Source: Coleophoma eucalyptorum
Lineage: Eukaryota > Ascomycota > Leotiomycetes > Helotiales > Dermateaceae
DNA length: 64,000 nucleotides
Direction: 5' to 3'
NCBI GenBank assembly: GCA_026120035.1
Contig: JALRME010000026.1
Coordinates: 62,001 to 126,000 of the forward strand
How positions within the stretch are numbered: the first letter of the stretch is position 1; each line of letters opens with the position of its first letter. The translations under genes and the position numbers were made by a program. Shown here one piece after another: positions 23,911 to 36,845 of this stretch. The notes beneath the pieces are model-generated. The model was given only the letters and a program-made list of their open reading frames with translations, was not told the DNA's origin and did no database searches.

Positions 23911-25074
23911 TCATGGATAGGTATTCGAGACTGGCATTGGCCAATCGTCCTCGGTAATGCTAGACCAGAATGTCCAGACCATGACGACAGACAAAAGCGT
24001 AAAGAGTGTCTCAAACAGAGCTCCGTCAATCTTGCCATTCGTTCCATTACAGATGTGAATGCTGATAACATAATTGAAGATCTGACCAATAGCAAAGAGC
24101 AAGGCTGCGGCAGCAAGGTATATCATAGGTTTTCGCTCTCCAAGAACTCGAATTACCAGAACGGTCTCCAATGCGAAGAAAATAAAGAGGAACACCAGTG
24201 GAGCAAGTTGATAGAGAACGTACAAGCCGATGTTTCGATTTGGGGTCACATAGCTGGAATCAAAATGACCAGTCCAGCTGTAACCGGTATCGAGGGCAAT
24301 ATATCCCGTGCCAACGAACAGAGCAGCTGCTGAAGCCACAATGAGGCCGAGTGATAGTGGAGTTCCATCATCAACAATCTGGTAACCAACAAAAGCATTA
24401 AGCATGAGAATCCATAATGTGGCTACGATCATGCCGAGGTGTATGCCACTGAATGCCTGCCTTGGCGTTAGCTATTGGCTTTCAGAGTTCGGATGTGTAA
24501 CATACGATCCGCACTTTGGCGCTTAATGGAAACTCCCCAACTGTAAAGATCTCGCATATTTCGATTATGATGTATCCGACAAGGAATAATTGCATTTCCC
24601 TATTGACTGGTTAGTGTGTTGCAGGCTGTTCCAGTGTGCGCATGTCATACCTTCGTCCCACAGCCGCTTGTTTTCGTTCTGACCTCCATAGCAAGTAGAA
24701 GCTGACCAGAATAGCTATTCCGCAGAGCAGTATGGAACCTGACTGTCATCAGCTCTGTGCATTTCAACCAAGGCCAAACAAGAATGTGTACCTAAATTTC
24801 CTAGATGTCTTCCTCCACTCAGCGATATGCCCGTCAACTCGCACGAACCCCAGCCAAAATTTGAGTGCGCCGAATTGAGTAACTGCAGATGAGTGCATTA
24901 GTATTTGATCATTCGATGCTCCGATCTGCGGCGCGTATTGAGAGCAGGAGGGACTAACATTGCAAACCGGAAGAGTCGAGTCTCGACAGAAGTTCTACTC
25001 CCAGGTTAGTGAAGTGCAAGGTAATGAGATATAGCTATACGGACGTGGAAGTCTCCAAATTGTGTAGATCCCAT
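23911..25074 (-). CDS. Chs7-like chitin synthase export chaperone, seven-helix membrane protein
   Basis: Member of the Chs7 family; yeast Chs7 lets chitin synthase III leave the ER. Exons (minus): 25045..25074, 24959..24994, 24792..24882, 24651..24738, 24506..24599 and 23911..24456; sum 885 bp, 294 aa (yeast Chs7 316). The start MGSTQFGDFH and Cys-containing FCRDSTLPVCN are family hallmarks, followed by about seven hydrophobic helices (for example SILLCGIAILVSFYLLW, MIVATLWILMLNAFVGYQ) and the conserved DDGTPLSLG and WSSITEDDWP near the end. Filamentous fungi usually have more than one Chs7-like paralogue, so whether this is the chitin-synthase partner or a paralogue is undecided. The first intron (24995..25044) uses a weak donor, GTCCGT. 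Confidence 0.88.
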
Positions 25075-27649
25075 CTTGGGCTAAAGCTGCGCAATGCGCA
25101 AAGTCGCGATTTTGGCGGTTGGTTATTTCGACAATTGTAAGTCAAGTTGTCGACGCCTCCAGAGTCGAATCAAATGGCTGTCGTCAACAGACTCTAGGTC
25201 TGATGGCGCAGCAGAGCAATTGGCTTGTTCAGCGTGAGGATTGTTATGGAAAGTTGCAAACTCGACGTGATCGCTCTTGTCGCCGCTGCTCTTGAGGGCC
25301 TGGCTAGATTAAAGTGGCTGGACAGGCGCTTGGCTCTTTTGGCTAGCTGCAGCAGGATCGTCTGAACAACCTTGAAGCGACCAAGCCAACTCCTTCGCCC
25401 TCGGAGGGGACACGAACTGCTCGAAACGTGGACTATGTGATTGACGTGATGAAGAGATGAAGTGGTGTTTGACAATGAAGGAATTGGAGCTGGTCGAAGG
25501 CGCAAGCAGGTATGAAAGTCTGATCGGGTGACTGTGCTTGGTGAGGTAGGTTGATGAAGTGAGGCAGGGACGGACTAATTAGCTACCTACCATCCACGCC
25601 CGTCCATTATTATTATTGCCTGTATTGCCCTGCACTGGCCGGCCTCACCTTACGTTACGGGCGACTGACTTTACAGTATGAGTTGTCCTCGGAGGCTTTA
25701 TGCCCCTGCCTTACGTGCATAGCAATTACCAGCATTGAGCATACATGTCGACATCTTGATTGGGCCATCTCTCTTATTCTCGGACACTGGGCCTGCCAAA
25801 CCGACCACTCAGTTCCTTGATTTTCTTCTGTTTCAACTCTCATGCCCCTTCCGGTAAGTGACTATCGTGCATACCAATCTAATTTCATGATTCCTGCACC
25901 AGACAGGAATAATAAAATAATAATGCAGTTCATGCTCGTAGCATAAGAGGCGTACAAAGACTCTTCATTTGCGATGGGTCAGCTTTTCCTCATGGCAAAT
26001 TAGCCATGTGCCGACGGGACGCCGGGCTTGCCCACCGAGTGACTGCTGAGCTAAGCGATTTGAAGACAGCGAAATCTGGCAGCAGAAGAAAACGACAGAT
26101 GAAGTGGCCTGAGGGTTGATTTGAAGGGATGCATTCCACACTCGTGAGCTGTAAATGCATTACCAGTGGTAATATCCAATCCAATAAGCCTCAAGTCGGC
26201 ACTAGAGGGCACCGTCGTGTCCTGCCGCTCGTTCGGTCAAGCCAGCAGCTTAAGGACCTTGGAAGTGCTTCGCGATACGATAGGCGCGTATTCTTAGGAA
26301 ATTATGCACCAGATAAGTTATGTAAAAACCTTGAAGAGCTGTGATGAGGCTTCGTCAGCCACGACAGGTATTGGCCTGTGGCAAATGGAAGTGGCTGTGT
26401 TCTTTGGGCAAGTGCAATTCTAGATTCCCAAGTCTCTCGACGTGGATGCCAATGGCTCTAATGTGATCGAAAGGTTTCTCCACCAACATAAATTCAAGCC
26501 CAGGCCCGTGACGTATTCCAGCTTCTTGTTCGAGACGGGTTCCACTCGTGAATTACATTGTATCGTAGTTGTAGTCCTTCCTGGGCCCGTCAACCTAGCT
26601 CAATAGGCGCACTGTACTATGTTCTGAATATCTGAAAATGCCTTTAAGGTTGCTGCTGCTTGTTTGAAAAGTCGGAATTGGTTAGGGACGGAAATCGACA
26701 AGAGTACTGACTGGGGAGTCCTGCTTGTGACCATGGACGAATGATCAGGCAAGTGCCTTCAGCAAAGATCCTCCTCCGCATTCCACCAATACTGGGATCC
26801 CCGCGGCTTGTTGGCTGAGACTCACGGGATGAGATGAGACGAGAGGAGTAAAGACAGTTTTCACCGAGTACTCACAGGTGATCAGGAAGTAGAGCGAGTG
26901 TGTCGATGCTTCCCACCGCCGGAAATGTATCAATAGCAGATTTGCTGCGCGATCAAGATGGCTCTAGGTGTCGTTCTTCCATGTACGTGTGACGTAGGTT
27001 CATGCGCCCGTTAGGCCAGGTCAAGTTGGAAGAAAAGTGTTCCCGGGAAACGAAAGTGGATATTTGCACGGCGGTGAGCTTCTCTGTCTCCATGCTCTAA
27101 TGCTTATCGGCCTTGCGTTCATAGTAGTTGCTCTAGCCCCGCACCCCATACTCGCTACGTGTTGTGTGCTCTATGCTCCTGGCCAAGGAAATGGGAGAGA
27201 GAGAGAGAGAGGTAGAGGGAAAGGGGGCCCCATGGAATAGTAAAAGACACAGTGTAGCAGAATGGCCCGAAGCCTTTTACTATATTGACATTAACAACCT
27301 CCGTCATTCCTCACTGCAGCACCGTGCCGTGCTCTTGACCACCAGCTTCCCGCGCTCTAGTTCTCACTGTACACATTGCTGTTCACCAATTCATCCCATT
27401 TCTCAATCCCCAATTCCACTGTTGATGTTTTTGATCCTTTAAGCCCGCCTTCCTTAGCCTCAATCCTCACAGAACTCTCCGCCCACTGCCCAGCGGCGTG
27501 CATGATCTCCACTCTTTCGTCGACACCTGAATAATACTGGTTTGATAGGCGCGCTATTCGGACCCTGAACGTCACACGCTCGACTCCGGCCTACTGGCTC
27601 CTGCTACCACTACTCCCGTCCAACACATCCATAATATTCGCAGAGGGGG
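25075..27649. promoter_or_regulatory. Long divergent spacer, Chs7-like gene / sugar transporter
   Basis: About 2.6 kb between two divergently oriented genes. It contains GGTAGGTT/CTACCTACC strings near 25545-25590 and a short (GA)n run at about 27195-27212. Several open frames under 105 codons show low-complexity or random composition and are not called. Confidence 0.5.
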
Positions 27650-27676
27650 CTGCTGTATATCAGCTCCACCACCTTC

Positions 27677-30038
27677 ACGATTACTTCCCCAAACTCTTCT
27701 CGTCGACCAGCTAATATCCCACTTCGCAACCTCTCATCTCAGGGAAGCCGCACATCCGCCTACTCTTCTGTTCCACACCCAGACGAGAAGCAGGGCAGAC
27801 GCTCTTCCCTCTCCCGGTCTTCCTCCCCGGGCTCGGATTTCTCTTGGAGCGATACTGGTGATCTTGCTGAGCAGTTTGACGCCGAAGATCCCTTGCAAAC
27901 ACGCCTGCACGAAGAGGTCTTCGGAGGCACAAGACGGAATACGAGACACAAGAGGGTTCGATATCAAGACGACGTCGAGGACGGGCGGCGGAAAGAATAC
28001 CAATCTGGAATCGTTAAAGAGGATATCGAAATCCCCAATCCCAGACCACAGCAAGTTTCAAGGGCTGAGATCCTGATCGCATCCATCATGTCGGGAGGAG
28101 AAAGGCAGATGCATGGCCTAACAGGCAAGCCATTAGTGTAGGAAAACTCCGGGACAAGGTTGACCACGGTTACTAACAAATTTCAGATACTTTACCAGTA
28201 TATTTGTGTCACTGGGTGTTTTCCTATTTGGTTATGATCAAGGAGTTATGTCAGGTATCATCACGTACGTGCTATACTTTCCACCCGTCGGAGTACACGA
28301 TTAACAGAAAGTTTAGCGGTATATATTTCAAAGATTATTTTAATCAACCATCAAAAGCTGAAGTGGGAACTATGGTTGCTATACTTGAAGTTGGCGCATT
28401 CTGCTCATCTCTGGTGGTTGGAAGAGTGGGAGATATCATTGGACGACGGAAGACCATATTCTGGGGATCTTGCATCTTTTTCGTTGGGGGAGCTCTGCAA
28501 GCATTTGCTAACGGCATGGCCATGATGTTACTTGGACGAATCATTGCTGGTGTTGGTGTTGGCATGTTATCTACAATTGTCCCAGTCTACCAGTCTGAGA
28601 TCTCACCCCCTCACAATCGCGGAAAATTGGCGTGCATAGAGTTCTCAGGAAATATTACCGGCTATGCGACGTCTGTCTGGGTCGACTACTTCTGCAGCTA
28701 CATCGAGAGCGACTACTCATGGCGCCTTCCCTTGCTAATGCAATGTGTTATGGGAGGTCTTCTTGGACTTGGCAGTCTCATAATTGTCGAGTCACCAAGG
28801 CAAGAATAACAGCCTAACTTCTAATATCTAATGCTAACGTGTGATTAGATGGTTACTGGACAATGATCATGATGAAGAAGGCATAGTAGTCATTGCGAAC
28901 CTGTACGGCGGTGGTGACATTCACAATCCGAAAGCTCGGGATGAGTATCGTGAGATCAAGATGGATGTCCTACTTGGTCGGCAAGAGGGCGAGCGATCAT
29001 ACAGGGAGATGTTCCGAAAGTACCGTACTCGTGTCTTCATTGCCATGTCCGCGCAGGCTTTTGCTCAGCTTAACGGTATTAACGTCATTTCCTATTATGC
29101 CCCACTCGTGTTTGAATCTGCTGGCTGGGTCGGCCGACAAGCTATTCTCATGACCGGTATCAACGCTATTACCTATCTCATGTCATCAGTTCCACCTTGG
29201 TATCTTGTTGATCGTTGGGGAAGAAGAATGATTCTTCTCACTGGCGCTGTCGCTATGGCCCTTTCACTCTCAGCTGTATCTTACTTCCTCTATCTCGATA
29301 TACATGCAACACCAACTCTCGTGGTCATTTTCGTCATGATTTACAATGCGGCGTTCGGCTATAGCTGGGGGCCGATTCCTTGGCTATATCCTCCTGAGAT
29401 CTTACCCCTGAGCATTCGTTCAAAGGGAGCTAGTCTCTCAACTGCGACAAACTGGGCTTTTAACTGGCTTGTGGGGGAAATGACTCCAGTTTTGCAAGAC
29501 TTGATCACATGGCGTCTATATCTTATGCATGCGTTTTTCTGTATCACTAGTTTTGTAGTTGGTGGGTTAACTCGGAAAACTCCTTTATCCTTCTTGTATT
29601 GAGACTAACTATTGAACAGTATACTTTATTTACCCAGAAACCTGCGGAGTGCGACTGGAGGACATGGATCTACTTTTCGGTGACGCTACCACAGCCATGC
29701 CGACTCCGGCCACTCGAGCGGAAACGGGTTCTTTGATGGGCGTTGGGTCACCTGTTCCTTCGATGGATCTACGAAGAGGCATCCAAGGAACGCCATCATA
29801 TGGTACTCCAGCATTTGGAAACGGCATTGGCCCGTCAAGTGCCATCCCTGGTCTTGATATCGATCCTCCAAATGTATCGATCAAGAACGGCAAGCCTCAA
29901 TTTTCAGGAGATGATCAAGAAGGCGAAGGAGAGGGCGTTGGTGGCTGGATCTCTCGGATGGTCAACAGGAGCAAAGGCGATGATTCAAGTGTTAAGAGCG
30001 GAAAGTACAAGCCATTGGATGACCAGGACGAGGAATGA
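27677..30038 (+). CDS. MFS sugar-porter family transporter, non-AUG or hidden start
   Basis: Predicted proton-coupled sugar/polyol transporter. Exons: (27677)..28137, 28187..28264, 28317..28799, 28849..29561 and 29620..30038, giving about 717 aa from 27677. Motifs: GYDQGVMSG in helix 1, GRVGDIIGRRK after helix 2, VESPRWLL after helix 6, QLNGINVISYYAP in helix 7, DRWGRR after helix 8, and YPETCG at the end of helix 12 (usually PETKG). It has an unusually long Ser/Arg/Asp-rich cytosolic N-terminus (about 150 aa) and an acidic C-terminal tail of about 120 aa, reminiscent of sensor-like sugar porters. The first in-frame ATG is at 28088, but the frame stays open and protein-like back to about 27629 with no ATG; candidate near-cognate starts are ACG 27677 and CTG 27650, or an undetected upstream exon exists. 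The intron 28800..28848 is GC-AG. Substrate unknown. Confidence 0.85.
28800..28848 (+). other. GC-AG intron in the sugar transporter
   Basis: The only splice consistent with the conserved VESPRWLLDN sequence uses donor CCAAG|GCAAGA and acceptor GATTAG|ATGG, giving a 49-bp intron starting with GC. No GT at the needed phase is available. GC-AG introns are around one percent of fungal introns. Confidence 0.85.
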
Positions 30039-31168
30039 AGATGGTGATCATATGATAGATTTGGAATTTAGAAAGCGATCTTTTCTTTTGGGAACTGGGC
30101 AAGAGGAAGGAGGATCGCTCCCCATAGTATCGTCATCGCGAGTAAAGCTAGAATATGCTGCTAGGCTAGCCAGAATGTACGAATTTTGAAAGGCTACACA
30201 TTTATAGATTGGTTAGGGCTGCACTCCCACTAATATCTTGTTCTACGATCCATTCATATTAGCCCTTAGGTACGACGACCAGCACAATAGGAGTTCTTAA
30301 GTATGATTGAATCAATAGAATATCACAGTTATTTGATGGTATTATCCGGGGACGACGAGTGGTTCTTTAGCTAGGATATCTGATCTGTGAAACAACTGTA
30401 CACAGACAGGTGTTAAACGAGGGTGCATGTTCTGTCACTCCAGAGCATAACGTCGGTATTTTAATCTGATCTTAGGAGCCACGTTACAGAAGGCTGAAAA
30501 TGAACATCTAGGCCGGGGCTTCGAGCACCCTTGGAAACTCTAACGCGGATCTTGACAATCAAGGGTTGTACTAGAGTAGTTGGGAACATGCCTATATTAG
30601 CAAGGGAAGAGGACTCGGTAGATAAAGAGCCCAGAAAGATACCGTAGCTCAATAGTCCATTCAACTGAGCATCCAGAAAGTAACAACAAGCCAAAGACAG
30701 GCTCAAGTTAAAGACATATTGTTTCTCTTTAAGATCGTAAAATAGTGGGGTGACTTTCCTCTCTCCGATCCCCCTGCGCCGCCGCTTAAGCTGCGCCTGA
30801 AAATAGCTTCTCGGGAAGCAAGGACCATACGTGTTACTACCATTTTCCAAAGGTACGCTTCAAAGGGGTTCAAGGCTTCATTGGAAAAGAATCTTCTGCG
30901 AACTCAGGAGCTCTTTGCCCTTTCTTGCTTTTCTTCTGCCGGCTATCGTCTACTTTCCCATCTGTGCTCGAAATGTTCAAGTTTGACGTCTAGTCCATTT
31001 TACCTTATTTAACGACTGACGAGGCCACATTTACTTTCTACCTTCATTCACTCAGCTGCCTACGCTCAAACAGCCGCCTCTCCTGGCAGCTTCACCACCA
31101 CAGACTGGACGTGCGCCATCTGATTCCAAGCTTCATCTATTGGGAAGGAATCTGTGCCATTCAATAAA
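30039..31168. other. Spacer: transporter 3' flank and pmt2 promoter
   Basis: About 1.1 kb. The last 300 bp before the PMT start are CT-rich, as in fungal promoters. An open frame at 30461..30850 (minus) shows no family resemblance and is not called. Confidence 0.5.
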
Positions 31169-33614
31169 ATGGCTTCAGGAACAGCTCCTGTAGCTTCGGG
31201 CGCCGACTATGACGAGAACGCTGCCCGAAGACGAAACGTTCCATCGAATGGCCCCAATGGCTCCATGCTCAACAGGATAGAGGTTGACGAGAAGAAGACA
31301 CAGATCAAGAAGGTATGGAAATAAGACCTATGTACTGAGAAGATGCTTGCGACTAACTGCGGCACAGAAAGAGCAATCACTCCTAGAGTTCTTTGATGAA
31401 TGGGAATTCATCATTGCCCCGGTGCTATTCACCTTGTTAGCCTTTGTCACTCGACTGTATAAGATTGGTCTTTCGCCCATTGTGACGTGGGATGAAGCAC
31501 AGTAAGCATTAGTCTACGCGCCGAGTACTGCGGATGTAGTTACTGATACTTGGGAATAGCTTTGGAAAGTTCGGATCGCATTATCTCAAACGCGAATTCT
31601 ACTTCGATGTGCACCCTCCTCTTGGAAAGATGCTGGTTGGACTATCAGGATATCTTGCAGGTTACAATGGATCTTTCGAATTCAAATCTGGCGAAAAATA
31701 CCCGGACGAGTTGAACTACACCTTTATGCGGGCATTTAATGCCTTCTTTGGTGCTGTGTGCATCCCACTGGCCTATTATACTGCTCGAGAATTGAACTTC
31801 AAACGCCCCGCCGTATGGTTTGTGACTTTGATGGTCCTATGCGAGAATTCATATACCACGATCAGTCGATTCATACTCTTGGACTCTATGTTACTCTGCT
31901 TCACGTTCACCACGGTCCTTTGCTGGGCTAGGTTTCACAGACTCCAAAAGGACAGCTTCAGCCCCGAGTGGTTTGCATGGCTCTTCTTGACAGGTTTAAG
32001 CATTGGATGTGTGATTAGTGTCAAGTGGGTTGGGCTTTTCGCCACGGCTCTCGTTGGATTCTACACTATTGAGGACCTGTGGAACAAGTTTGGTGATTTG
32101 AAAATGCCAAAGGTATGTTAGAATGAATAACGACTGTAGTCAAGCGACTAATCGATGCCAGATTGACCTCGCAGCACATCTAGCAGCACGCGTTATATGT
32201 TTGATCATTCTGCCGCTACTGATATATATGCTTTCTTTTGCTATTCACTTCATGGTACTAGAAAATAGCGGCCCAGGAGATGCTCAAATGAGCTCTCTTT
32301 TCCAAGCTAATCTTCGGGGCACGGAAGTCGGAAAAGACAGCCCATTAGAAATTGCCTACGGATCTCGCGCAACTATCAAGAATATGGGATACGGTGGTGG
32401 TCTCCTCCACTCTCACGTACAAACCTACCCTGAGGGATCTACTCAACAACAGATTACATGTTACCACCACAAAGATGCCAATAACGAATGGTGGTTTTAT
32501 CCTAACCGCAGTATGCCAGCATTTGACCCTGAAGCACCTATTTCTTACGTGGGAGATGGTGATGTCTTGCGTTTGATTCATTCCCAGACTGGACGCAATC
32601 TCCATTCCCATGATGTCGCTGCACCTGTTACCAAGGCCGATAAAGAGGTTTCATGTTACGGAAACACCACTGTTGGGGATGACAAGGACCACTGGACCAT
32701 GGAGGTCGTCAAGGACGTTGCCTCAAACGATAGAAGCAAGATCAGAACTTTGACAACAGCATTCAGGCTCAAGCACACCTCACTGGGATGCTACCTTCGT
32801 GCTGGTAATGTGAACTTGCCTCAGTGGGGTTTCAAGCAGATCGAAGTCACCTGTGCTAAAGAGAACAATCCGAAAGACGTATATACCCACTGGAACGTCG
32901 AGGCTCACTGGAACGAGAAGTGTCAGTAATATAAAATCTTTGACCAAAAAACGCCACTAACATATCATAGTACCTGCTGCTGATGCCGGAGCCTACAAGT
33001 CTCCTTTCATCCAGGACTTTATTCATCTCAATGTCGCAATGATGACCTCCAACAATGCGTTGGTTCCAGATCCCGATAAGCAAGACGACCTTGCGTCGCA
33101 ATTCTGGCAATGGCCAATTTTGAACGTGGGTCTCCGCATGTGTGGCTGGGATGACGCCACCGTCAAATACTTCCTGCTTGGCAATCCGCTTGTCTACTGG
33201 GGCTCTACAGCCTCGCTGGCCGCCGTTGGCTTGCTCGTGGTGTGGTATCTCGTCCGCTGGCAACGTGGTTATGATGAGCTGAAACAGGTCGACATTGACC
33301 AGATCCACTATGCAGGAATCTATCCTGTGGTCGGTTGGTTCTTGCACTACATACCCTTTGTGGCTATGGCCCGTGTCACATACGTCCATCATTACTATCC
33401 AGCATTGTATTTTGCTATTCTATCCATGGGCTTCGTGGTAGACTGGGTGATGAGGCCACAAAACAAGGCTGTGCAAGTTATCATATACTCCCTTTTATAT
33501 GCGATGACTGTGGGTCTTTATGTATTCTTTATACCAATCTCATGGGGTATGGTTGGCCCCAACCAACAATACTCTTACATGAGATGGTTCGAGTCGTGGA
33601 GGGTAACGGATTAG
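31169..33614 (+). CDS. pmt2: Protein O-mannosyltransferase, PMT2 subfamily
   Basis: ER multi-span enzyme transferring mannose from dolichyl-phosphate-mannose to Ser/Thr of secretory proteins, normally as a PMT1-PMT2 heterodimer. Exons: 31169..31312, 31368..31501, 31560..32112, 32162..32921 and 32971..33614; sum 2235 bp, 744 aa (yeast Pmt2 759). After a hydrophilic N-terminus, the first luminal loop carries the catalytic Asp-Glu in TWDEAHFGKF (about residues 88-97) and [12 protein letters not shown]. The central luminal MIR repeats are visible ([49 protein letters not shown]). The C-terminal helices include [16 protein letters not shown]. Similarity through loop 1 and the MIR domain is closer to PMT2 than to PMT1 or PMT4. 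The junction 32921|32971 uses donor GTCAGT. Confidence 0.95.
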
Positions 33615-35475
33615 ACTGTGGCTTTAGACGCTATGCACAAGGGCTGGTGTGGGGGAGAAGAATCGGACTCAAGGTTCGAAGAAAAACATGCGAAGTACAT
33701 GTCTGGTAGAGAATTCGATTTGAGGTACCCGGCTCGAGCAAGCAGGCATGCAGGTGAAAGGCAATTCTTCTTTACAATGTGTTATTGGACTTTTTCTTAT
33801 TTTTTCAGGTTGGCTTGAAAAACGGGGGTTTAGGAATGAGAGGTGCACCTAAGGGAGTCGTAAAGGAACTCTTTTTAATATTACCTGTTCGATTGCTAGC
33901 TTCGTGTCATGATGATTGAGTTCACACGTGGGCAATCGCAGTGACATATCTTGGCTGCAAGCTGAAGGCTAATCCAAAGAGAGTCTGCCGGGAGAGTTCA
34001 AGGTTTGTTCCTGAAAATGGTTCCTGGGTCATTGGGCGCTTTTGGGGTTTGGTACACGAAGATGACATCAGGCTCCAGTGATCAGCCTCATAATGCTAAA
34101 TACTGACATCGACTTGGCCTTCTCAAGGTTTCCAAGTTATTTTGCTTCAAATGGGTACAGCTGACGTATACTCTACAGCGAGAGAAATCTAGGAAGGTGT
34201 GAACAAGAATTGGAGTTGAATACCGCGAGACCAATAGATGAACGAAAAATAGGTGGGAACGAGGAACCCAACACCAAGTGATGGACAAGATCATTGGGGC
34301 TAGACAGGCCTGGCTTTCCGGATATGCACCTCTACATTCCCAATCTCAATGGTTTCTATCAGCATCAGGTCATATCAGCTCGTTAGAATGCAGTGGATGA
34401 TCACGTGAAATCATGGATTTCATAAAAGTCCTAGGCGACGGCGACCACGACCACTACCTTGCTAATGCAACGCAATTACTGAAGCTATTTGGGATTTTGC
34501 AGCACTGTCGTTTATAATGGATGGAATCATTGGACGATGCTGCATGTCTTCCAGCTGATAACGGGTGGAGATCCATGGTGCTGCTACGGCTGATTTCATG
34601 GCAATGCTTCACGCATTTGTAACGGCGAAGCACAAGGATAACAATCACAGCACTCCCTATGTTTGTATGTTGACAGACTCGTACCATGCATCGACCATGA
34701 TTATGCGTACCAGCCTCGCCAAGGATTCTGGGATCAACCAAGATACTGTGGTTAGGGAGCACGAGTGGATCAAGAACTGACCACAGGATTATTCCCCGAC
34801 TCCATCTCCATCGTAATTCTTGTCATCACTGCTGGCTGCATCACTGCTGCATTGGCGAGCCGCCTCGCATCCATGATGTGAGCGATGAAACGGGATAGAA
34901 GTATGGATACCACACGCGCAGCAGTAAGACTGACAACAAGCGGATGCGGATGTTGCACCCGAGAGCCCAGCCTGGAGTTGGGGAGCTCGTTTATTCTCAA
35001 GGACTGCAAGGGAGCGGCGATAATGGCTCTAAGACGTGGACTTGCAAGCCCGTGATAGGTCGAGCCATGGACGAAGGGCGAGGAGAGTTACGAGTTGAGA
35101 GATGGGGAAAGCAGAGCCACTTTTCGCTGCTGAGTGCGTTCCACTGTGTAGTTCGAATGCGAGACGATGCATGAAGTGCAAACCCTGGTCGTTGATAGGT
35201 AGGAAAAAGCGCGAGAGTTTGCGCGTGGCAAGCCGTTCACGTCTTCGCCTTTGTGTCTACGGACTGGTACTGCCAAACGGTTCAAAGCTTCACAGGCTCA
35301 AGGGGGCGAGTACAGCGATCGGCAAGTCTAGGAAGAAAAATCCCAGATCTTTTCCGTAGCATCATCACTTAGCACCAACCACCCGCCAGAGAGCGTAAGA
35401 GCGGACGAACAGAAACCAGGTTAGATAGTTCGATATGGCCCGACTTCCAACGGCATCAAGTCACTTTCTTCCCTT

Positions 35476-35590
35476 TCCTCTCTCCCTCTCTCCCTCTGTC
35501 CCTCTGTCCCTCTGTCCCTCTGTCCTTCTGTCCCTCTCCCCCTCTCCCCCTCTCCCCCTCTCCCTCTCTCTCTGTGTGTCTCTCCTTTCC
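35476..35590. repeat. CT-rich minisatellite (CCCTCTGT/CCCTCTC units)
   Basis: About 115 bp of nearly pure pyrimidine on the plus strand, made of 8-bp units (about six CCCTCTGT-type) then 7-bp units (CCCTCTC/CCCCTCT). Homopurine-homopyrimidine mirror tracts like this can form triplex DNA. Overlapping open frames on both strands are artefacts of the repeat. Confidence 0.9.
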
Positions 35591-36810
35591 CTCTACCCTT
35601 CCTCAAACTGGTCTTAACCCACTATGGTACATGCCCATTCAAAGATGCCGCATGGTCGATGCTCCCCAATGCTGTCGATGCACAACATACGCGGAGGCAA
35701 ACAAATAACCTCCCTGAACTTGACAAACCGATGCCGGCCATATCATCCAGGGCTGGTATAACTGACTATATCTATATCTGTATCTGTATCTGTCTGCCCT
35801 TGCCCTGCATACGAGCACGGATTCCTTGTCGCATATCATTCAATGCCCGCCACGCCCAATCGAGTATGTCGGGGCGCTATCTTAAGGCAGCTTCAATGAC
35901 GGCTGCAGATAGCGACGCCATGTTGCGTCTTGCCTCTTGCTCCCGCCCTACTACTCGCCCATTAAATGCCGGTGGGCACTATGTTGAGAATTGTTGGATG
36001 GCGACACCAGCTCCGTTGACAAGGCTTTACACATATATCTGCACCCTCTCCGACGCATCCTGGCACGATTACTAATGGACGGACGTTGAGCAGCAGGATA
36101 ATCACAGCGACAGAGGTCCTTTTCACAGTGCACTAGGACGCCGTGAGGTTGGTGAGGCAAGGTGAGAGTACAGGAAAAGTCAGTTTGAGATGATGGAAAC
36201 CCCCCCCCCCTTTCTTGCCTTGCTGTTCGACCAAGTGAAGACCCTGAACCCCCACACCATGACTGTATGCAGAGATCCGAAGGACCCAAGGGTTCAACGA
36301 TTAAAATCAAACATGACTTGGGAAAGTCTATCATCCCATCCGGACCTTCCCACGGTGCGGAGGCTCACGGCCTGGGCAGAGAGTAGAATCAGCCAAGGGC
36401 GCGGAAAGGTAGATCGTAACTCCCTTCCATGCCACACGTCAGTAGCGTTAGAAAACAGCAACGTTATTGCTATTGTCAAAATTAAACGTTATTTCCCTAT
36501 CGCTCCTGCTCACCCTGGCCCCGTACCCCAGCACCGGCTCGAGTAGCTCTTGCAGCAGTCGTTCTTTATTCTACTGCACTCTGATGGGCTGGACTGGGCC
36601 AACGGACGTGCAAAGGCAGGTAATGCAGGCACTTCCTTATGGAGTTGCAGTACTCGCTCTGTCTCTATTGCTGTCGCTGCCGCTGCCTTTGTCTCTGTCT
36701 CTCAAGTATTGACACAGCATCAGCATAGAACAGATCCATCCATCGTCTTATCTAAATCTGTCTAAGTCCGGACAGCTTGGATCTGCAAGCCCCCTTCCCG
36801 GTCTCGTCTT

Positions 36811-36845
36811 CCATTCATTCATTCATTCATTCATTCACTCATTCT
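36811..36845. repeat. (ATTC)n microsatellite
   Basis: About eight tandem ATTC units with one imperfect unit (ACTC), about 620 bp upstream of the Spt23/Mga2-like start codon, probably near the transcription start or promoter. Confidence 0.9.

Noticed and set aside
30461..30850. Minus-strand open frame of 129 codons between the transporter and pmt2
   Set aside because: No family resemblance; overlaps the expected pmt2 promoter.
35421..35617. Open frames over the CT-rich repeat (Arg-Glu-Gly or Ser-Leu-Pro repeats)
   Set aside because: Low-complexity translation of a minisatellite, open on both strands only because the repeat lacks stops.
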